Made by a program: the position numbers and the translations under genes. A model generated the notes under the pieces. That model made no database searches and was not told where the DNA came from. It saw only the letters and a list, made by a program, of their open reading frames with translations. Shown here in pieces: positions 8,342 to 16,898 of a stretch of 64,000 bases of DNA (its first letter is position 1; each line of letters opens with the position of its first letter). The stretch is taken from NCBI GenBank assembly GCA_021647365.1, contig JAKIUW010000005.1, positions 1 through 64,000 on the forward strand, given 5' to 3'. This DNA is from Cocleimonas sp. Lineage in GTDB: Bacteria > Pseudomonadota > Gammaproteobacteria > Thiotrichales > Thiotrichaceae.

Positions 8342-9703
8342 CTACAGTCCTTTCTTTTTGAGGACAGCTAAAGCATTTTTACCTTTTGCATTGCCTTGTC
8401 TAGCTGCTTTTTGAAACCATTTCTTGGCTTCTTTTATGTTTCGCCCAACACCATAGCCATTGGCATACATTGCGCCTACGCTGTATTGAGCGGCAGCCAT
8501 GTTTTTAGCAGCCGCTTTTTTATACCAACTGAAGGCTTGTTTGTGATCCTTACCAACACCAATACCATCTACATATAAATCACCCATAAAGTATTGAGAA
8601 AGTGGGTAACCTTTGTTGGCTGCTTTTCTAAACCATTGGGCTGATATTTTGTGATTTTTTGCTGTTCCAATACCTTGGAGATAGATTAGCCCTAAATTAT
8701 GCTGAGCAAGTAAAACACCTTTGTTGGCTGCTTTTTTGTACCATTGAATCGCCTTAGTGTCATTCTTCTTGGTGCCGATGCCTTGAGAGTACATAGAAGC
8801 TAGATCATGCATTGCATCAGCATTATTACGTTTTGCCGCTTTTGAAATATGCTTAAACGCAAGGTTAGGGTTTTTACGCGTTCCCGTGCCATTGGCATAC
8901 ATAATGCCCAGTAAGTAATCTGCTTGGCTAGCACCTGAACGTGAAGCTTTATTGATAAATTGAAATGCTTTCCCAGTGTTCTTTTTGACACCGATACCTT
9001 TGAGGTAGCGCTCCCCCATCATAAGCTGTACATCAGTCATGCCTTTATTGGCAGCTTGCTCGTAATAGCGCATTGCTGTTGGCATATTCTTTTTTACGCC
9101 CTGACCATTTTCATAAATAATACCAAGGCTACGCATTGCATCTGGCACGCCTTGAGCGGCAGCTAGTTTATAGTATTTAAGTGCTTGTCCCATATTCTTA
9201 CGAGTGCCTGTGCCAGTCGCATAAAGTGAAGCTAGTATTTGCTGTGAACCCGCATGACGTTTGTCGGCAGACTTTTTAAACCAGTTTAAGGCCGTCTTTG
9301 AGTTTTTTCTCTGCCCTTGACCTTGTAAGAAAAGTTGCCCCATAACAAACTGAGCAGCAGGGTCACCTTTATTGGCGTAGGCAGAAGCAATACGGTAAAC
9401 CGTTTTGTAATCTTTGCGCTTGTAGGCATTTTGTAGTTCTGCGTTTGCATTGCCGCCTCTAGGAGCAGTTCTTCTAGCAGGAGCTGCAGGCGCTCTTTTG
9501 GAATTAGTATTTACGGCAGGTCTTGCAGGAGCGGCTCCTTTACCAAAATCACCGACTGCACCAGCGCCATGTTTATGACGAACCCCTTGAGCTGGGAAGG
9601 CATGGGTATGAGCTCTGCCGCCGTGTTGGTGCGGCTCTGCTTGAAGAGTACTAGTTTGTGTTAGAAAAAAGGCAACAAATGAAAGGGCGATAAGTTTCCT
9701 CAT
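8342..9703 (-). CDS. Secreted Sel1-repeat (TPR-like) protein with His-rich N-terminus
   Basis: The first 22 residues form a signal peptide. Residues 23-90 are rich in His, Gly, Ala and Pro (HQHGGRAHTHAF), which could bind metal, followed by a basic Pro/Ala stretch. From about residue 110 to 445 there are nine 36-residue Sel1-like repeats with the pattern LG..Y..G.G..KN...A..W..KAA..G. Such repeats form a helical solenoid for protein-protein contacts. The protein is probably periplasmic. Its ATG overlaps the ubiK stop by 4 bp (ATGA), so the two are translationally coupled, at the end of the gspK-N cluster. The specific partner is unknown. Confidence 0.88.
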   Translation of the reverse strand: MRKLIALSFVAFFLTQTSTLQAEPHQHGGRAHTHAFPAQGVRHKHGAGAVGDFGKGAAPARPAVNTNSKRAPAAPARRTAPRGGNANAELQNAYKRKDYKTVYRIASAYANKGDPAAQFVMGQLFLQGQGQRKNSKTALNWFKKSADKRHAGSQQILASLYATGTGTRKNMGQALKYYKLAAAQGVPDAMRSLGIIYENGQGVKKNMPTAMRYYEQAANKGMTDVQLMMGERYLKGIGVKKNTGKAFQFINKASRSGASQADYLLGIMYANGTGTRKNPNLAFKHISKAAKRNNADAMHDLASMYSQGIGTKKNDTKAIQWYKKAANKGVLLAQHNLGLIYLQGIGTAKNHKISAQWFRKAANKGYPLSQYFMGDLYVDGIGVGKDHKQAFSWYKKAAAKNMAAAQYSVGAMYANGYGVGRNIKEAKKWFQKAARQGNAKGKNALAVLKKKGL

Positions 9704-9942
9704 TTTTTTTTCTCCAGTTTAGCCACTAATTTTTCCAGCGCTTCTAACTTTTCACGGGTGCGTAATAAAACAGCACTCTGAATATCAAACTCTTCGCGGG
9801 TGACAAGATTCATTTTGCGTAAACCGCTTTCTAAGCCACTGCGTACATTGCTTTCAAAGTCAGACTGTAAACCTTGTAAAGATTCAGGCATAAAGGCTGA
9901 AATCTTTTTGCTTAGGTCTTCAAATTGCTTGTTCTTGTCCAT
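9700..9942 (-). CDS. ubiK: Ubiquinone biosynthesis accessory factor UbiK (YqiC/BMFP)
   Basis: This 80-residue protein has the typical UbiK/YqiC shape: an amphipathic N-terminal helix (FEDLSKKISAFMPESLQGLQ), a middle region with LVTREEFDIQSAVLLRTREKL, and a C-terminal coiled coil ending in Lys. Family members trimerise, bind membranes and assist the aerobic Ubi complex through UbiJ. It lies between gspN and the Sel1 gene, overlapping the latter by 4 bp. Confidence 0.88.
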   Translation of the reverse strand: MDKNKQFEDLSKKISAFMPESLQGLQSDFESNVRSGLESGLRKMNLVTREEFDIQSAVLLRTREKLEALEKLVAKLEKKK

Positions 9943-9965
9943 GATGCTTTCCTTTTTATCTTGTG

Positions 9966-10712
9966 CTATTTCCCTATGAAAGGCTTTAAGTCACCTTTCT
10001 GCTTTATGTTGATCATGCCATTAGCTTGTTTTTTCCCGATCATCCCGATCATCGAACTTATGCCGGGGTCGGAAGACTTGATTTTTAAGTCAGTATCATA
10101 AAGCCATTCTTTATTGAGTTTAATTACGCCGCTAAGTTCCACAGGTGCATCAGAAGATGATAATTTGATATTCATATTGCCTGCATCGGGTGTAATAATC
10201 GCATGATAATCCCCTTGTGTAAGTTTAATCGGCGAGTTTAGCGCGGCTTCTTTCCAGTCGATAACCCCATTAACAATAGGTAAGTCTTTTTGGTTGATTT
10301 CTGCGTGTTTAATATGGCCTTTTATATCACCAGAAAGTTTAGCAAAGCGTTGTTTTCTATTGAGGTAACTGGCGTTTAAATCAAAGGTGGTCTTATCAAG
10401 AATAAGTGTCCGATTAGGGGTGATTCCCGCCAGTCCATTGGCGGTTAGGTCTTGACCATTAATGTAAAAATCAAATTTTAAAGAAAATGACGTAAGGCTT
10501 TGTAGGGGTTTCACCGTCCATGTAACTTTTTCAAAATCAATATTATTGGCTATAAGATGTTTAGCTTCTCCATTCCAGACTGTTCCACTAACATCCTTTA
10601 ACGTAATATTTTTCACATACTTTGCAATATAGGGATTTGCAAAAGAAAGTGGTAATTGCCAAAGGGCGGCCGCTAAAAATGAGAGTAAGCCAATAAATAT
10701 AATCTTTTTCAT
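9966..10712 (-). CDS. gspN: Type II secretion system protein N
   Basis: The 248-residue protein has one N-terminal transmembrane segment (residues 4-24, LLSFLAAALWQLPLSF) and a periplasmic domain. The segment ITLKDVSGTVWNGEA is characteristic of the GspN family, as is the repeated beta-strand pattern that follows. GspN is an accessory part of the type II secretion inner-membrane platform. It follows gspM by 23 bp in the cluster slt-gspK-L-M-N. Confidence 0.85.
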   Translation of the reverse strand: MKKIIFIGLLSFLAAALWQLPLSFANPYIAKYVKNITLKDVSGTVWNGEAKHLIANNIDFEKVTWTVKPLQSLTSFSLKFDFYINGQDLTANGLAGITPNRTLILDKTTFDLNASYLNRKQRFAKLSGDIKGHIKHAEINQKDLPIVNGVIDWKEAALNSPIKLTQGDYHAIITPDAGNMNIKLSSSDAPVELSGVIKLNKEWLYDTDLKIKSSDPGISSMIGMIGKKQANGMINIKQKGDLKPFIGK

Positions 10713-10735
10713 TCGTTGTTTATTGTCCTTAAAAA

Positions 10736-11221
10736 CTAATTACGTTTGATAGTAAGTCGTACATCTGCAAAGCCTGCATCTTTTTTATTGTTGTTGATAA
10801 CTAGGTTGCTTATGACAAGTGCATACTTGTCTTCAAGCTCATATAGAAAGCGCATTACACGATCTGCATTGGCATTTTTGAGCGATAGAGTAACACCATT
10901 AGCCCCTTGAGATTGCATGCGTTCTAACTGAGGTTTCAGTCGCCACGTTTGTAATGATCTTTCTAGTAACTGCTGTGGGTTGCCCGTGCTGCTTGTTTTA
11001 GGCTCTGACTTTTGACCTTGCAATTGTTTTATCTGAATACTTTGTTTTTGCATTTTTTCCAGCGTGGTCTTTTGAGTGCTAATGACCTTGTTTAATTTTT
11101 GATGATTGTTATAAAGAGGCTTGGCGACTAGCATCCAAAACAAAAGCGCAATGGAGATAATGCCGCCGTAGAGCACTAATGTGCGTTCTCGAGGTGCTAG
11201 CGTGTTATACCAATTTTTCAT
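10736..11221 (-). CDS. gspM: Type II secretion system protein M
   Basis: The 161-residue bitopic protein starts KNWYNTLAPRERTLVLYGG, followed by a membrane segment (residues 15-35), a coiled coil (36-70) and a small ferredoxin-like periplasmic domain. This is the standard GspM layout. It pairs with GspL to recruit the GspE ATPase to the inner membrane. Its ATG overlaps the gspL stop by 4 bp, so the two are coupled. Confidence 0.9.
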   Translation of the reverse strand: MKNWYNTLAPRERTLVLYGGIISIALLFWMLVAKPLYNNHQKLNKVISTQKTTLEKMQKQSIQIKQLQGQKSEPKTSSTGNPQQLLERSLQTWRLKPQLERMQSQGANGVTLSLKNANADRVMRFLYELEDKYALVISNLVINNNKKDAGFADVRLTIKRN

Positions 11222-12459
11222 GATGGCACCTCCGTCGTATTTTCTTTTATGCTAGCGGCATCAAGTGGGGCAATGGTTAAAATAGTTTCAACTTTATTAG
11301 CAGTTGTGGTTGATGATTTTACCGAAACTTTAAGTTTTGATTTTGTTGCAGCCTCTTTCTTAAACGCTTCGATGCGGGTTAAGTTAGGTGACTGCATAAC
11401 CATCGTTAGCGAGTTTTCTTGATAGCGAATTTCTTTTAAGGTTAAGTCTTTATAACTTTTAAGCAAGGGAGCTATATTGGAAATTAAGGGCAGAGGTGAA
11501 TCAATAATCTCAACAGAAGTCTTTTTTAGTTGTGCTAACTTGGAACTCATTTGTTGTGGCGCATCAACGACTCGACTGCTAGGGAATGTTGATGCGAATA
11601 TCTTCTCTATGGATTGTTTTAATTGATCTTGTTCTTGTTGAAGCTGGTTATTTTGCCAGCCCACAACACCTAAACCTGTAGCCGCCACAAGGCTTGCTAA
11701 AATAATTGGAGGTCGCCATGCTTTCCAGTTAAAATTTGATTCTTTTTTATGGCTCACAAAGCCTGTTAATAAATTTAAAGGCAGTGCGTTTTCAATACTT
11801 TGGTATTGGACAATAGCAGGGTCTGCTTTAACGATAGTCAGTGATTGTAAATCCTCAGGAAGCTCATTAGATTCGATATTACTGCTGATGACTTCAGGTG
11901 AGATTTTCTCTAACTGCTCGGTTAAGAATAGTGACAATAAGTTTTTATCACAAGTGAAGCCATTAAAGTCTCCTAAGCGAACGGTGACAGGTTGATTTCC
12001 ATTAAGGTCAGTTGCTTGTTGCAAGATTGACCAGCCTTTATTTTGGAACGGTTGTGCCAATAGTTGAGGTAAAACAAAGTGGACGGGAATGCTCTTTTCT
12101 CGTAATAGATCAATAAAGAAATCAAGGCGATCTCGATTGATAATGGCAACGTGAGAATCACCCAGCGTTGTTTGTTGATGAATAGCAAAGTGCAGGTTTT
12201 CAATATCATCTGCTAGTGTATCTTCCAAAGCGTAGGGGATAGCTTGGTGTAACTGTTTTTTGTTTTTGCTCGGAATATTAACTGTCGTTAAAACGACTTC
12301 GCTATTGGGTAAGAGTAAAACAACTTTTCGACCTTTTGCTAATGAACGCACTTTTGTCCAATCACTCGGTGTAAAGCGGTCTTCAGCTTGTTTTTTGCCA
12401 AGCAATGCATATTCAGGATTTGCATGGGTGGCGTTAGTTTTTATTAGTAGAAGTTGCAT
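11218..12459 (-). CDS. gspL: Type II secretion system protein L
   Basis: The 413-residue protein has a cytoplasmic actin-like region (about 1-235, with KVVLLLPNSEVVLTTVNIP), a single membrane segment near residues 248-268 and a periplasmic ferredoxin-like domain at the end. GspL binds GspE on the cytoplasmic side and GspM in the membrane. It lies 61 bp after gspK and overlaps gspM. The low sequence conservation is normal for the family; gene order supports the call. Confidence 0.9.
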   Translation of the reverse strand: MQLLLIKTNATHANPEYALLGKKQAEDRFTPSDWTKVRSLAKGRKVVLLLPNSEVVLTTVNIPSKNKKQLHQAIPYALEDTLADDIENLHFAIHQQTTLGDSHVAIINRDRLDFFIDLLREKSIPVHFVLPQLLAQPFQNKGWSILQQATDLNGNQPVTVRLGDFNGFTCDKNLLSLFLTEQLEKISPEVISSNIESNELPEDLQSLTIVKADPAIVQYQSIENALPLNLLTGFVSHKKESNFNWKAWRPPIILASLVAATGLGVVGWQNNQLQQEQDQLKQSIEKIFASTFPSSRVVDAPQQMSSKLAQLKKTSVEIIDSPLPLISNIAPLLKSYKDLTLKEIRYQENSLTMVMQSPNLTRIEAFKKEAATKSKLKVSVKSSTTTANKVETILTIAPLDAASIKENTTEVPS

Positions 12460-12520
12460 TGGATTCGTTATGTTCTCTATTTTAAATTATTGCGGTTGCG
12501 TGCGAATAATTTCCTTCTAT

Positions 12521-13615
12521 TTAAGGATTACTAAAGTCGCGCATTATGACAGAAACCTTGCCATTTTTCCGATATAAAATGGAATTTATGGTGAGGCGTG
12601 CGTTATTGATTTCTACGGTTCCGCGAAGTAAGAAATAGCTACTTTTTACGTCGAGATCATTCACGTCAATATTGGCACCTTGTGATTGAATGGCTGATTG
12701 TAAAAAGCTGTTCTTCATCTCTTCAAAAGGATCTATATCACGTTCGCGAATAATGTCTTCTGCTGTTGCAGGGTCAAATCCAATGCTTTGTAAAACTTCC
12801 TTGCTAGCCGTATTAACATTGATGGGTGTTGCAAGTGGTTTATTGTTTGCATCAGTAATGGGTAAGGTGGCTACAAGGCTTTTTTTAGGGTCTGGGTTTA
12901 TTAATTTATTATAAATTTCTTTATTCATATTTTTTAATAAACGTAATTCAGTGGGGTTCACTAACAACGTGTTAGCGCTAAAGTAGGCGGGCTCCATGCT
13001 TTGATAAAAAGGGCTTTCAGCACCCGAGCCTGTACCAGGGTCGGGGTCTGGTTTGGTATTGCCATTGATTTGGTCTTTATCAATCCAGTCTTTGACTATT
13101 CTCGCAAAATCTTGGGGTGGTCCCATGCTGTCATCGGGGTCAATTTCTTGCATTAGGCTTAAAAGACGATAGCGGGTGATGCCTGCTATATCTGGTTGTT
13201 GCACAGGAGCAGGATTAAGCTTTATTCCTTTATCATCCGTCAGTTTGGGCTCGGGAGGAATAGGCCGTGCCAATGAATTCAAATTAATGCGCCCCTGTAA
13301 ATCATACATTTGCCCACTCATCGTACCACCCAAAATAGGGAAAACGATACCTTCAAATGCCCAAACATCTTTAAGTGAATCATAATTTGGGTGATCTTTA
13401 TAGCTTGCTTCTAAAATTTCTCCTGCAAATCCTTCCATGCCTTGGGCATAGATATACGCTTGTTCTAAATGTGCGATATTTCCTGATAATCGAATATGAA
13501 TCTGTTGTCGATAAAGCACAGTCGTCGCAATCGTCACCGCTAGCATGGTGACGATTAATGCAACAATTAGAGCGATGCCTTGTTGCTTGTGACGTTGTTT
13601 ATTCTGTGCGTGCAT
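12521..13615 (-). CDS. gspK: Type II secretion system minor pseudopilin K
   Basis: The 364-residue protein begins with a prepilin leader and hydrophobic helix (QQGIALIVALIVTMLAVTIA), to be cut by the prepilin peptidase. As usual for GspK it lacks the Glu5 of major pseudopilins. The large periplasmic part contains GRINLNSLARP and NVNTASKEVLQSIGFDPATA, typical of GspK. GspK caps the pseudopilus tip with GspI and GspJ. Its ATG abuts the slt stop codon with no gap. gspG, H, I and J are not in this window. Confidence 0.92.
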   Translation of the reverse strand: MHAQNKQRHKQQGIALIVALIVTMLAVTIATTVLYRQQIHIRLSGNIAHLEQAYIYAQGMEGFAGEILEASYKDHPNYDSLKDVWAFEGIVFPILGGTMSGQMYDLQGRINLNSLARPIPPEPKLTDDKGIKLNPAPVQQPDIAGITRYRLLSLMQEIDPDDSMGPPQDFARIVKDWIDKDQINGNTKPDPDPGTGSGAESPFYQSMEPAYFSANTLLVNPTELRLLKNMNKEIYNKLINPDPKKSLVATLPITDANNKPLATPINVNTASKEVLQSIGFDPATAEDIIRERDIDPFEEMKNSFLQSAIQSQGANIDVNDLDVKSSYFLLRGTVEINNARLTINSILYRKNGKVSVIMRDFSNP

Positions 13616-15532
13616 TTACTTAGGCCCGACGTTTTGTAAGCGTTGTGATAAACGTAAATTACGACGGTTTTTGTAATTCAGCTTATGATCATAAATAGTC
13701 GTGTATGCCATAACCGAGCGCACATATTTGCGGGTTTCATTAAAGGGAATGCTCTCAATCCATTGTGGTGCGGATATTTTAAAGTCAGGCAACCAGCGAG
13801 GAATACGGTGTGGCCCAGCATTATAACTGGCAGTTGCTTTAACGTAGTTTCCGCCAAATCTTTTTAGCATTTGGCTTAAATAAGCCGTGCCGATGCGGGC
13901 ATTTTTTTCAGGGATTAACAGGTCGCTGGTTTTGTGATTAGTAATCCCCAGTTTTCGTGCGACTCCTTTTGCAGTGGCTGGCAAAACCTGCATTAATCCC
14001 TTTGCATTTGCGCTGGAAACAATCTGTGAATCAAAAGCACTTTCGCGGCGCATAATGCCGTATGCCCAAGCAGGTTGAATGCCTTGTTGCCTTGCCGCAT
14101 TTTTTACTACGTTTTGATATTCCATAGGAAAGCGTAAGCCCGTTTGATTCCAATCTTTGGTTTGCGATACTGTAATAATCGCTAAAAAAGGCTCTCTGAT
14201 TTCAAGCGCGTAGGCGGCTGCGGCAAGCTTGTCTTGTTTATTGAGATGTTTCAATGTCCAAAACCATTCTTTTTTAGCAAGCTTGGGCATCCCCAAAGCA
14301 AAAAGCTCTGTGGCGCGTTGGATAGATTTCATATTGCGTATTTTAGGTGTGTATTGCGCCCAATTTACTTCTTTTTGTAAAAGTCTGGAGTAGGGCTGTT
14401 TGAGTTGATCTGCCGCTAAAAAACCGTAAAACGAGGCGTTCTTCGCTAGTTTATGTAAATTAACCGCTGTTTTTTTGCCTGTGCGTTTATCTGATTGTGC
14501 GCGCCAATATTGCCAAATATCTTGTTTCTGCTCTTCAGGTTTCATCGAGGCAATGGCTATTCCGAGCTTTTTCCAATCACCTTGACGAAGCGCCATGCGT
14601 GCCATCCAAGTATTCCCATCATCGCTACGCAATTTATTAGGAATGGCAGCAAGCTTTTGTAGCGCATAAGGGCTGTGATCAATCGCTTGTTTTACCGCAA
14701 TATAACTTTCAACTTTGGCTTTTTCTTGTGTCGTAAAAGGGTGTGATTTTTGAAACTGATTCCAGACTTTTCTAGCATTAGCTGGGTTTTTACGTGCAAG
14801 GCGTTTGATGCCATAAGCAATAAGCTGACGGCTTCGTTCTCCTTTCTTTTTAAGTCTTTTGTGTTTGAGTGTTTTAGTCGGCTTCTTGCGTAGCTTTATC
14901 CATAAAGCAACTAATGATCGCTCGTTGAGATGTTTGGCTAAATCGCTGGATAGGCTGGTTCTGCCTTTGTTCATCGCTAGAGTGATTCGTTCCCATGCCA
15001 GCTTATCAGTGATACGTTTATTGCTTTTTAATAAAGAAAACAGTGCGTTGCAATCTTTTGGTCTGCGACTACCAGAAAGCCATAAATCCATTCCTTCGTT
15101 TAAAGCTTGTGTCTTTTTTTGACCAGATGATGTACGGATAATGGCATTAAGCCCGTGGCACTTTGCTTTGTTATTGGCGAATCTTTCGTTGTAATGTACG
15201 AGGACTGATTTCCACTTTCTGTGTTTGCTGAAGCGTTTGAGCAGTTCAACAGTTATATCTTCGGAGAGCCATGATGGCTGGTTCTTTTTTATAAAGTTTA
15301 TCAGCACTTGATCACTGGTTTTATTGACACGTCTTTTTATGCGTTCGTAGTTCAGATAGGGTTGAAGAACGTAGCCTTGCAGGTGCGAGCTATCGTAAAA
15401 GCCACCATCATGTAGCACGCTATAGGCTTGTAGAAAATCATCTTGTTGCGACTGTGCGCTAACGGATGTGCTTTGCGTAATTACTACCGCAAAAAATATT
15501 AATAAGAATGGTGTTTTTATAAGTAACTGCAT
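13616..15532 (-). CDS. slt: Soluble lytic murein transglycosylase (Slt70-like)
   Basis: The enzyme cleaves peptidoglycan glycan strands exolytically in the periplasm. A signal peptide covers residues 1-26. A long alpha-helical superhelix (U and L domains) precedes the C-terminal SLT domain. The catalytic motif is GIMRRESAFDSQIVSSANAK with Glu497, followed by GLMQVLPATAKGVA and ASYNAGPHRIPRW. The length of 638 residues matches E. coli Slt (645). It directly precedes gspK with no spacing, suggesting co-transcription with the secretion genes, perhaps to open the wall for the pseudopilus (inference). Confidence 0.93.
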   Translation of the reverse strand: MQLLIKTPFLLIFFAVVITQSTSVSAQSQQDDFLQAYSVLHDGGFYDSSHLQGYVLQPYLNYERIKRRVNKTSDQVLINFIKKNQPSWLSEDITVELLKRFSKHRKWKSVLVHYNERFANNKAKCHGLNAIIRTSSGQKKTQALNEGMDLWLSGSRRPKDCNALFSLLKSNKRITDKLAWERITLAMNKGRTSLSSDLAKHLNERSLVALWIKLRKKPTKTLKHKRLKKKGERSRQLIAYGIKRLARKNPANARKVWNQFQKSHPFTTQEKAKVESYIAVKQAIDHSPYALQKLAAIPNKLRSDDGNTWMARMALRQGDWKKLGIAIASMKPEEQKQDIWQYWRAQSDKRTGKKTAVNLHKLAKNASFYGFLAADQLKQPYSRLLQKEVNWAQYTPKIRNMKSIQRATELFALGMPKLAKKEWFWTLKHLNKQDKLAAAAYALEIREPFLAIITVSQTKDWNQTGLRFPMEYQNVVKNAARQQGIQPAWAYGIMRRESAFDSQIVSSANAKGLMQVLPATAKGVARKLGITNHKTSDLLIPEKNARIGTAYLSQMLKRFGGNYVKATASYNAGPHRIPRWLPDFKISAPQWIESIPFNETRKYVRSVMAYTTIYDHKLNYKNRRNLRLSQRLQNVGPK

Positions 15533-15585
15533 AAGCCCCTTGGCGTGTCCCTAAGTATTTTTATCGTTATTATATGAAGAGTATA

Positions 15586-15649
15586 AAGCACACCCCCCCA
15601 CTTTTACATGGCTATTTTAAACATCATGTAAAAGTGGGGGGGTGTGCTT
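15586..15649. repeat. G-run dispersed repeat, full inverted pair
   Basis: Two complete 25-bp units face each other (15586-15610 reverse, 15625-15649 forward) with a 14-bp centre. The pair would form a 25-bp perfect stem. It lies between slt and rsgA, 13 bp past the rsgA stop codon, and could end rsgA transcription. Confidence 0.97.
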
Positions 15650-15662
15650 TTTAATACTCTAT

Positions 15663-16565
15663 TTATTTAGGGTTTTCTAGGGCCTTTAATGCATGTATGT
15701 AGCGCTGGTAGCGCTCATTTGAAATTTCTTTGTTTTCTACTGCTGCTCGCACTGCGCACTTTGGTTCATGGTCGTGCGTGCAGTTATTAAAGCGACAACC
15801 GTCTTTGTAGGGCGCAAACTCAATATAGCCACCGCTGAGGTCTTCAAGGCTGATGTCGCCTAGTGCGTAGTCGCGTACACCAGGGGAATCTATCAAGTAG
15901 CCACCGCTAGAAAGCTTATGCAATGTAGCCGTTGTGGTGGTGTGTTTTCCTTCGCCAGCGTTTGAAATGACACCAACGGCAATATCCAGATCAGGCAGGA
16001 TTATATTGGCGATGGACGATTTCCCTACGCCTGAGCGACCACTAAAAATACTGGTTTTATTATCCATTAAATCTTGTAGTTGTTGTACGCCTTCACCTGT
16101 GAGTGCGTTCATTTCGAATACGTCATAGCCGATTTCTCGGTAGGTTTCCATCGCACGCCAATCTTCATCGGTCGCGTGTTCATCTGCTAAGTCACTTTTG
16201 TTCATCACGACAATGGCTTTTGCATCAAGTTGCTCGGCGGTGATAAGGTAGCGATCTACCAAATCCCATGAGGTTTCGGGTAGCCATGAGTTCACTATTA
16301 CTAACTGATCAATATTAGCTGCAATTGTGCGCGGACGACCACGATAGCCAGGGCGTGTTAGTGCATTTTTACGTGGGAGTAAATCATCAACTGAGGCATT
16401 ACCGTGCTCATTGTGATGCCATGTGATGGAATCGCCGCAAACAATGGTGTCAAACTTGCGTTTGGCGGTGCAGCGAACAGGGGTGGATGGGTTTTCTGTG
16501 TCTTCTACTAAAAGTTCAGCACCGAAGCGGATAATGACCCGCCCAGTGCTGATTTTGTGGATCAA
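15663..16565 (-). CDS. rsgA: Ribosome small subunit-dependent GTPase A
   Basis: RsgA is a circularly permuted GTPase that assists late 30S subunit maturation. The 300-residue protein shows an OB-fold N-terminus, G4 NKSD at 122-125, G1 GRSGVGKS at 176-183, G3 DSPG at 226-229 and the C-terminal zinc knuckle with Cys257, Cys262, His264 and Cys270. The only in-frame start after the upstream stop is TTG at 16565, with no clear ribosome binding site. The N-terminus is shorter than in E. coli but similar to many shorter homologues. The gene is 12 bp downstream of the cytochrome c gene. Confidence 0.93.
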   Translation of the reverse strand: MIHKISTGRVIIRFGAELLVEDTENPSTPVRCTAKRKFDTIVCGDSITWHHNEHGNASVDDLLPRKNALTRPGYRGRPRTIAANIDQLVIVNSWLPETSWDLVDRYLITAEQLDAKAIVVMNKSDLADEHATDEDWRAMETYREIGYDVFEMNALTGEGVQQLQDLMDNKTSIFSGRSGVGKSSIANIILPDLDIAVGVISNAGEGKHTTTTATLHKLSSGGYLIDSPGVRDYALGDISLEDLSGGYIEFAPYKDGCRFNNCTHDHEPKCAVRAAVENKEISNERYQRYIHALKALENPK

Positions 16566-16577
16566 GAAGCAACCATA

Positions 16578-16877
16578 CTATTTGAATTTATAATACTGTT
16601 TGTTCAAATGCGCTGTTACATCAATGATTTCATCATCAAACCAGTTAGTATTGAGGTTCGAATCACAACGTCTCACCTGAGCTTCAAGCTTAGCCAAGTC
16701 GGTTACTTTACGGTCTTTGCGTGTAAATACCTCAGTGCCGTGACACTGGTTACACTTAGAACCTGTGTATAACTTCTTGCCGTTCGCCTCATCACCCGCA
16801 GCCATCGCTGTGGTTGATGTTGCTACAGTAACTAGCAAGCCCGCTAAACTTAATGTTAATTTTTTTAAAATATTCAT
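16578..16877 (-). CDS. Small periplasmic c-type cytochrome
   Basis: The 99-residue precursor has a signal peptide (cleavage near AMA, residue 27) and one heme site, CNQCH at residues 42-46. The start has a strong site (CAGGAGAAG). There is no Met after the signal peptide, so the usual class I sixth ligand is missing. The only other His lies near residue 91 (DVTAHLNK). An additional Cys occurs in VRRCD. The redox partner is unknown. It precedes rsgA by 12 bp and follows the Ste24-like protease gene on the same strand. Confidence 0.85.
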   Translation of the reverse strand: MNILKKLTLSLAGLLVTVATSTTAMAAGDEANGKKLYTGSKCNQCHGTEVFTRKDRKVTDLAKLEAQVRRCDSNLNTNWFDDEIIDVTAHLNKQYYKFK

Positions 16878-16898
16878 GTTCTTCTCCTGTTTCCTATT

